A stretch of 15,374 nucleotides of DNA from an uncultured Oscillospiraceae bacterium (GTDB lineage Bacteria; Bacillota; Clostridia; Oscillospirales; Oscillospiraceae), in the NCBI GenBank assembly GCA_934630985.1, contig CAKTXO010000030.1, forward strand, positions 1 through 15,374. Reading direction: 5' to 3'. Both the position numbers and the translations under genes were made by a program. Positions 12,177 to 15,374 of the stretch are shown here, one piece after another (within the stretch, counting starts at the first letter, position 1; each line of letters begins with the position of its first letter). The notes under the pieces were generated by a model. That model ran no database searches. It was not told where the DNA came from and saw only the letters and a program-made list of their open reading frames with translations.

Positions 12177-13265
12177 ATGAAAAAATATCAGACAATTTTG
12201 CTGCTGACCCTTTGGGCCACGTTGACGCTGGCGGTTTGGTCCCACCCGCCGAAGGACATTTCCCAGGCAGAGCGGCGTCCCCTGGCGCGAATGCCGGAGT
12301 TTTCCCTTTCTGCCCTGGAAAGCGGCCAGTTCCGGGAGAAATTTGAAGACTACAGTCTGGATCAGTTTCCCCTGCGGGACGGTTTCCGGACGCTGAAATC
12401 CCTGTTTCACACCCAGGTGCTGGGAATGAAGGACAACAACGGCATTTACCTGACCGATGGCATCGCCGTCAAACAGGAGTACCCCCTGAACGAGACCTCC
12501 CTGGATGCTGCCATCCGGAAATTTGACACCATTCACGAGAAATTTCTGGGGGAGAGCCGGTGCTTTTTCGCCCTGGTTCCGGATAAGGGCTATTACCTGG
12601 CTGAGTCCAGCGGCCATCTGGCCATGGACTATGACGCGCTGTATGCCAAGCTGGCGGCGGGGCTTCCCTGGGCGGTGCAGATTGATTTGCGGCAGACTTT
12701 GACCGCCGGGGACTACTACCGGACGGACACCCACTGGCGGCAGGAATGCTTACTTCCGGCGGCAACGGCTATTTGTGATGCTCTGGGAGTGACGGCGCCG
12801 AAGGGGGAGGACTATTCGCGGATTCAGTCAGAGCGGCCTTTCTATGGGGTCTACTACGGCCAGGCGGCTCTGCCTATGGAGCCGGATACCCTGACCTGGC
12901 TGGAAAGCGAAACCCTCCGGGAATGTACCGTTTATGACTACGAAACCGGGAAAACCGGGGTTGTTTACGACACCGCCAAGCTGACGGAAAGCCGGGATCC
13001 TTACGATGTGTTTCTGTCCGGTGCCCGGGCACTGCTGACGATTGAAAATCCCAATGCCAAAACCGACCGGGAGCTGATTGTGTTCCGGGATTCCTTCGGA
13101 AGCTCTATGGCGCCGCTGCTGCTGGAAGACTATGCCAAGGTGACGCTGGTGGATATTCGTTACGTCAGCTCGGCAAAGCTGGACAGCTTCCTGGACTTCC
13201 ACGGCCAGGACGTGCTCTTCCTGTACAGCACCCTGGTGCTGAATAACAGCGCTTCCCTGAAATGA
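12177..13265 (+). CDS. DHHW / AlgX-AlgJ-like extracytoplasmic acyltransferase
   Basis: A 362-residue protein with an N-terminal membrane anchor (about 4-21), then an outside-facing domain. An early segment, SGQFREKFEDYSLDQFPLRDGFRTLK, is typical of DHHW/AlgX-like proteins. Catalytic candidates of the SGNH type are Asp184 and His186 in YRTDTHW and Ser306 in FRDSFGSSM, matching the Asp-x-His and Ser of AlgX. Together with MBOAT it probably forms a two-part machine: MBOAT passes acetyl groups outward and this protein places them on a surface glycan. The acceptor is unknown. GAGGTGG lies about 7 bases upstream of ATG 12177. It is followed by a strong terminator. Confidence 0.88.
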   Translation: MKKYQTILLLTLWATLTLAVWSHPPKDISQAERRPLARMPEFSLSALESGQFREKFEDYSLDQFPLRDGFRTLKSLFHTQVLGMKDNNGIYLTDGIAVKQEYPLNETSLDAAIRKFDTIHEKFLGESRCFFALVPDKGYYLAESSGHLAMDYDALYAKLAAGLPWAVQIDLRQTLTAGDYYRTDTHWRQECLLPAATAICDALGVTAPKGEDYSRIQSERPFYGVYYGQAALPMEPDTLTWLESETLRECTVYDYETGKTGVVYDTAKLTESRDPYDVFLSGARALLTIENPNAKTDRELIVFRDSFGSSMAPLLLEDYAKVTLVDIRYVSSAKLDSFLDFHGQDVLFLYSTLVLNNSASLK

Positions 13266-13270
13266 AAAAC

Positions 13271-13302
13271 CGGGTGATTTCTGAGGAAATCACCCGATTT
13301 TT
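13271..13302. terminator. Terminator after the DHHW gene, possibly bidirectional
   Basis: A perfect 11-bp stem CGGGTGATTTC (13271-13281) / GAAATCACCCG (13286-13296) with a TGAG loop, then ATTTTTG. An A-run (13265-13269) precedes it, so it may also end minus-strand transcripts from plsC. Confidence 0.88.
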
Positions 13303-13333
13303 GCTGAATATAGTAGATTTTTGCGATTTACAC

Positions 13334-13362
13334 TGTGCGGGCGACGAATCGTCGCCCCTACA
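13334..13362. repeat. REP-like palindrome
   Basis: GGGCGACG (13339-13346) / CGTCGCCC (13350-13357) with an AAT loop, flanked by TGT (13334-13336) and ACA (13360-13362), which also match. It lies 14 bases past the plsC stop codon on its downstream side. Palindromes of this type (GGGCGAC..GTCGCCCCTACA) are, from general knowledge, frequent intergenic repeats in several bacterial groups. Only one copy is seen here. Confidence 0.5.
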
Positions 13363-13376
13363 GATTCTAACGAACC

Positions 13377-14096
13377 TCACGCTTCTTGCAGGCATTCGTC
13401 CAGCTTTTCCTGAATCCGCTGCTTTACCAATGCGGCCAGCTCCGCGGGCTTCATGCCGGCGTATTCCTGGGCGGTGATGGGCTTCAGATAGTGCGCCTGG
13501 ACGGACACCGGCTTGCTGCCCGGCTGATCGAGCACCTTGAAGCAGTCCACCAGGGCGATGGGTATCACCGGACAGCCGGACTTGGTGGCGCACCGGAAGC
13601 TGCCCCCGTGGAAGTCCAGCATTTCGTTGCCCTTTTTACTCCGGGTGCCCTCGGGGAAAATCAGATAGCCACGTCCGTCCTTGACCTCCTGGGTCACATG
13701 CTGAATTACGGTCAGGGATTGACGCACGTCCTCCCGGTTCATGGGGAAGGACTTGGTGCACAGGGCGATCTGGTGGATAAAGGGAATGTCGTAAAGCTCC
13801 TGCTTGAGCACCGCGCCGATGGGACGGTCGCAGGTGGCGGCGATGGCCAACACGTCGAACATGCCCTGGTGATTGGCGTAGAGCATGAAGCCCCCCTCGG
13901 CGGGAATGTTCTCCTGACCGTCCACCTGCAAATCCACGTTGCCCCCCTTGACGGCGCAGCGCAGGATATACTGGATATGGGCGTAGCGCTCCGACTCCGG
14001 ATACTTATCCGGATTTTTGGCATAGCGGCACAGCTTGAACCAGGCTCCGGGCACCATGCCCAGATTTTTCAGCACCATGGTAACGATTCGGTTCAT
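13377..14096 (-). CDS. plsC: 1-acyl-sn-glycerol-3-phosphate acyltransferase (PlsC family)
   Basis: A 239-residue membrane-associated enzyme that acylates lysophosphatidate to phosphatidate in phospholipid synthesis. Motif I is NHQGMFD (His76, Asp81), followed by FPMNRED, then motif III FPEGTRSKKG (148-157) and VIPIALV. A hydrophobic stretch near the N-terminus (NRIVTMVLKNLGMVPGAWF) can associate with the membrane. I start it at the ATG at 14096 because GAAGGAAGG precedes it by about 8 bases; the frame stays open 48 bases further upstream without a ribosome binding site. It is a single-gene unit on the minus strand, convergent with the MBOAT/DHHW operon. Confidence 0.9.
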   Translation of the reverse strand: MNRIVTMVLKNLGMVPGAWFKLCRYAKNPDKYPESERYAHIQYILRCAVKGGNVDLQVDGQENIPAEGGFMLYANHQGMFDVLAIAATCDRPIGAVLKQELYDIPFIHQIALCTKSFPMNREDVRQSLTVIQHVTQEVKDGRGYLIFPEGTRSKKGNEMLDFHGGSFRCATKSGCPVIPIALVDCFKVLDQPGSKPVSVQAHYLKPITAQEYAGMKPAELAALVKQRIQEKLDECLQEA

Positions 14097-14132
14097 AGGA
14101 TAGCCTTCCTTCATTTGATATCTTTGGGAGGT

Positions 14133-14160
14133 ATTATACCACAACCAGGAGAAAATGCAA
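14133..14160 (-). promoter_or_regulatory. Predicted sigma-A promoter of plsC
   Basis: On the minus strand TTGCAT (14160-14155), a 16-base spacer, and an exact TATAAT (14138-14133). Transcription would begin near 14126, about 30 bases before the chosen plsC start; this also excludes the longer open frame beginning at 14144. Confidence 0.7.
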
Positions 14161-14399
14161 CCTGTCCTGCCGCGTGATTGCGGTGTTTGTAAAAGTAATC
14201 CGAAATATTTTGGAGCAGTTCCGGCGGTGCGGCCGGGGGGTACTTAGGGGGGCGGCTTTGTCGGCAGCGCCCCCTAAGCCGGTTTCTTATCAATGTTCTT
14301 GCCGGGACAAGAACATTGCCCCCGGAGGGATTTTAGACGGGGACAGGCTTCGTCTTTTTCCACTGTGGCTGCATTGTCGGCTAATTTTCAAAATAGCCC
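14161..14399. other. Gene-free segment between plsC and the GntR gene
   Basis: I see no gene in this roughly 240-base gap. Its main content is the GC-rich three-way-junction structure at 14233-14325 and a weak hairpin AGACG (14335-14339) / CGTCT (14351-14355) followed by TTTTT. It lies between two divergent promoters. Confidence 0.6.
14233..14325. repeat. Three-way-junction structure of unknown role
   Basis: CCGGGGG (14233-14239) pairs with CCCCCGG (14319-14325) and encloses two strong hairpins: CTTAGGGGG (14243-14251) / CCCCCTAAG (14270-14278), and a perfect 11-bp stem CAATGTTCTTG (14291-14301) / CAAGAACATTG (14308-14318). Such a fold could be a small RNA, a miniature repeat or a terminator cluster. 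Single copy in the window. Confidence 0.5.
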
Positions 14400-14428
14400 T
14401 TGACAAAACTGTATGAATGTGTTATTGT
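14400..14428 (+). promoter_or_regulatory. Sigma-A promoter of the GntR-ABC operon
   Basis: An exact TTGACA (14400-14405), 17-base spacer, TATTGT (14423-14428). The -10 box runs into the palindromic operator, as expected of a repressor-controlled promoter. Confidence 0.75.
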
Positions 14429-14444
14429 ACTAGTGCACTAATAC
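14427..14444. promoter_or_regulatory. YtrA-type GntR operator
   Basis: GTACTAGTGCACTAATAC is an 18-bp near-perfect palindrome: one mismatched pair, with a perfect 10-bp core TAGTGCACTA at 14431-14440. It covers the end of the -10 box and the predicted transcription start of the GntR gene. Size and position fit the known operators of YtrA-subfamily repressors, suggesting autoregulation. Confidence 0.75.
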
Positions 14445-14467
14445 AGTAGCACAAGGAGATGAATGCA

Positions 14468-14833
14468 ATGGACTGGAAGTTTTCGGGAGACCGACCGGTG
14501 TATCAGCAGATCATGGAGCTGATGCGCGGCGGCATCGTGAAAGGGGAGCTGCCCCCCGGCGGGAAAATACCCTCGGTGCGGGAGCTGGCTGCTCAGGCGC
14601 AGGTGAACCCCAACACCATGCAGCGAGCCATGACCGAGCTGGAACGGGAGGGACTGCTGGTCAGCGGCGGTACCAGCGGCCGGACGGTTACGGAAAATCC
14701 GGAGGTTTTGGAAAAAATGCGGGAAGCGGTTTTGCAGGAGCTGGCGCGGGAATGCGCCGAGAAATTTATGGTATTTGGCATCACCCCCAGTCAGGCGGCA
14801 CAGCTGCTGCTGGAGCTGGAAAAGGAGGAGTAA
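14468..14833 (+). CDS. GntR-family repressor, YtrA subfamily
   Basis: A 121-residue protein with an N-terminal winged helix (about 5-75): PVYQQIMELMRGGIVKGELPPGGKIPSVRELAAQAQVNPNTMQRAMTELEREGLLVS is the classic GntR DNA-binding domain. A short helical tail (about 80-121) replaces the large effector domain of other GntR proteins, which defines YtrA-like members. ATG 14468 is chosen because AAGGAG (14453-14458) is 9 bases upstream; the in-frame ATG at 14459 touches the ribosome binding site. The next gene, 2 bases downstream, is an ABC ATPase, the usual arrangement for regulators of small ABC exporters responding to cell-envelope stress. The inducer is unknown. Confidence 0.92.
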   Translation: MDWKFSGDRPVYQQIMELMRGGIVKGELPPGGKIPSVRELAAQAQVNPNTMQRAMTELEREGLLVSGGTSGRTVTENPEVLEKMREAVLQELARECAEKFMVFGITPSQAAQLLLELEKEE

Positions 14834-14835
14834 AC

Positions 14836-15374
14836 ATGGAAAGCGTATTGAAAACATCCGGGCTTACCAAGCGGTATCACGGAAGCCCGGCTCTGGACAA
14901 CCTGAACCTGGAGCTGCCCCAGGGGAAAATCGTGGGTCTGCTGGGCCCAAACGGCAGCGGCAAGACCACCTTTATCAAGCTGGCGGCGGGGCTGCTGACC
15001 CCAACGGCCGGGGAAATTACCATTTGCGGCGAGAAAATCGGCCCTGCCAGCAAGGCACTGGTTTCCTACCTGCCGGATCGCACCTGCTTCAATAAACGGC
15101 TGAAGGTTGCGGAGCTTCTGGACTTTTTTCAGGATTTTTATGCCGATTTTGACGTAAATCGGGCGCAGCAGATGCTGAACGCCCTGGGCATTGACCCCCA
15201 GGCCAGGTACCGCACTCTGTCCAAGGGCACCCAGGAGAAGGTACAGCTGGTGCTGACCATGTCCCGGCGGGCAAGGCTGTATCTGCTGGACGAGCCCATC
15301 GGCGGTGTAGACCCGGCGGCCCGGGACTACATTCTCAACACGATCATCAACAACTACGACCCCAGCGCAACGGT
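14836..15374 (+). CDS. ABC transporter ATP-binding protein (partial, runs off window)
   Basis: The first 179 residues of an ABC ATPase; the gene is cut by the window end. It has Walker A GPNGSGKTT (37-45), a signature segment LSKGTQEK (128-135) in place of LSGGQ, Walker B LYLLDEP (148-154) and a D-loop-like GGVDPAARD. Where many ATPases have a Q-loop glutamine it reads YLPDRT (78-83), as in YtrB-like proteins. ATG 14836 follows the GntR stop by 2 bases, with AAGGAGG before it. A membrane subunit is expected just downstream of the window. Substrate unknown. Confidence 0.92.
   Translation, partial: MESVLKTSGLTKRYHGSPALDNLNLELPQGKIVGLLGPNGSGKTTFIKLAAGLLTPTAGEITICGEKIGPASKALVSYLPDRTCFNKRLKVAELLDFFQDFYADFDVNRAQQMLNALGIDPQARYRTLSKGTQEKVQLVLTMSRRARLYLLDEPIGGVDPAARDYILNTIINNYDPSAT

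Noticed and set aside
11052..12734. Minus-strand open frame (560 codons) across the MBOAT and DHHW genes
   Set aside because: It spans two real genes on the other strand, has a Gln/Gly/Pro-rich product without motifs, and lacks a plausible ribosome binding site.
14459..14467. Earlier ATG for the GntR gene
   Set aside because: It lies directly against the AAGGAG site, leaving no spacing. ATG 14468 is 9 bases away and gives the typical N-terminus.

Overview
The window looks like chromosomal DNA of a low-redox gut Firmicute, most likely a member of the Clostridia (Oscillospiraceae-like). This is inferred from gene content (GH94 cellobiose phosphorylase with a LacI regulator, single-subunit malic enzyme, AzlCD, MntP, VanZ-like protein, MBOAT/DHHW pair, YtrA-type GntR with ABC ATPase), strong AGGAGG-type ribosome binding sites, consensus sigma-A promoters with 17-nt spacers, and GC-rich genes separated by AT-rich, hairpin-rich gaps. 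No rRNA, tRNA, CRISPR array or transposase gene was seen.

Layout. 1-198: non-coding, with a strong AT hairpin. 451-2868 (-): GH94 cellobiose phosphorylase, divergent from 3204-4211 (+), a LacI-family repressor that probably controls it and itself. 4697-5869 (-): malic enzyme. 6026-6409 (+): a short DtxR-family regulator whose visible metal ligands are of the iron type. 6715-8685 (+): an operon with a Cys-rich small protein, azlC, azlD and a GNAT acetyltransferase, driven by a perfect consensus promoter. 8712-9170: a long structured leader, probably containing a yybP-ykoY manganese riboswitch, ahead of 9171-10733 (mntP, VanZ-like, small lipoprotein). 10788-13265: MBOAT O-acyltransferase plus DHHW/AlgX-like protein, a cell-surface acylation pair. 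13377-14096 (-): PlsC-type acyltransferase. 14468-15374 (+): YtrA-like GntR repressor and the start of its ABC transporter ATPase, cut by the window end.

The most unusual feature is a family of three near-identical 184-bp non-coding elements (225-408, 4248-4431, 6424-6607). Each has imperfect terminal inverted repeats. Each sits exactly between two copies of the intrinsic-terminator hairpin of the preceding gene. The hairpins have unrelated sequences at the three loci but are duplicated at each one (26, 23 and 25 bp direct repeats), and all three elements have the same orientation relative to the upstream gene. The simplest reading is a miniature mobile element that targets terminator hairpins and duplicates the whole hairpin on insertion, so the host gene keeps a terminator. 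A second, shorter element with related inverted-repeat ends lies at 4487-4600.

A second candidate is the mntP leader. Its promoter is embedded in the terminator of the previous operon. It is followed by six consecutive hairpins, an aptamer-like segment, and two mutually exclusive pairings just before the mntP ribosome binding site that could form a switch.
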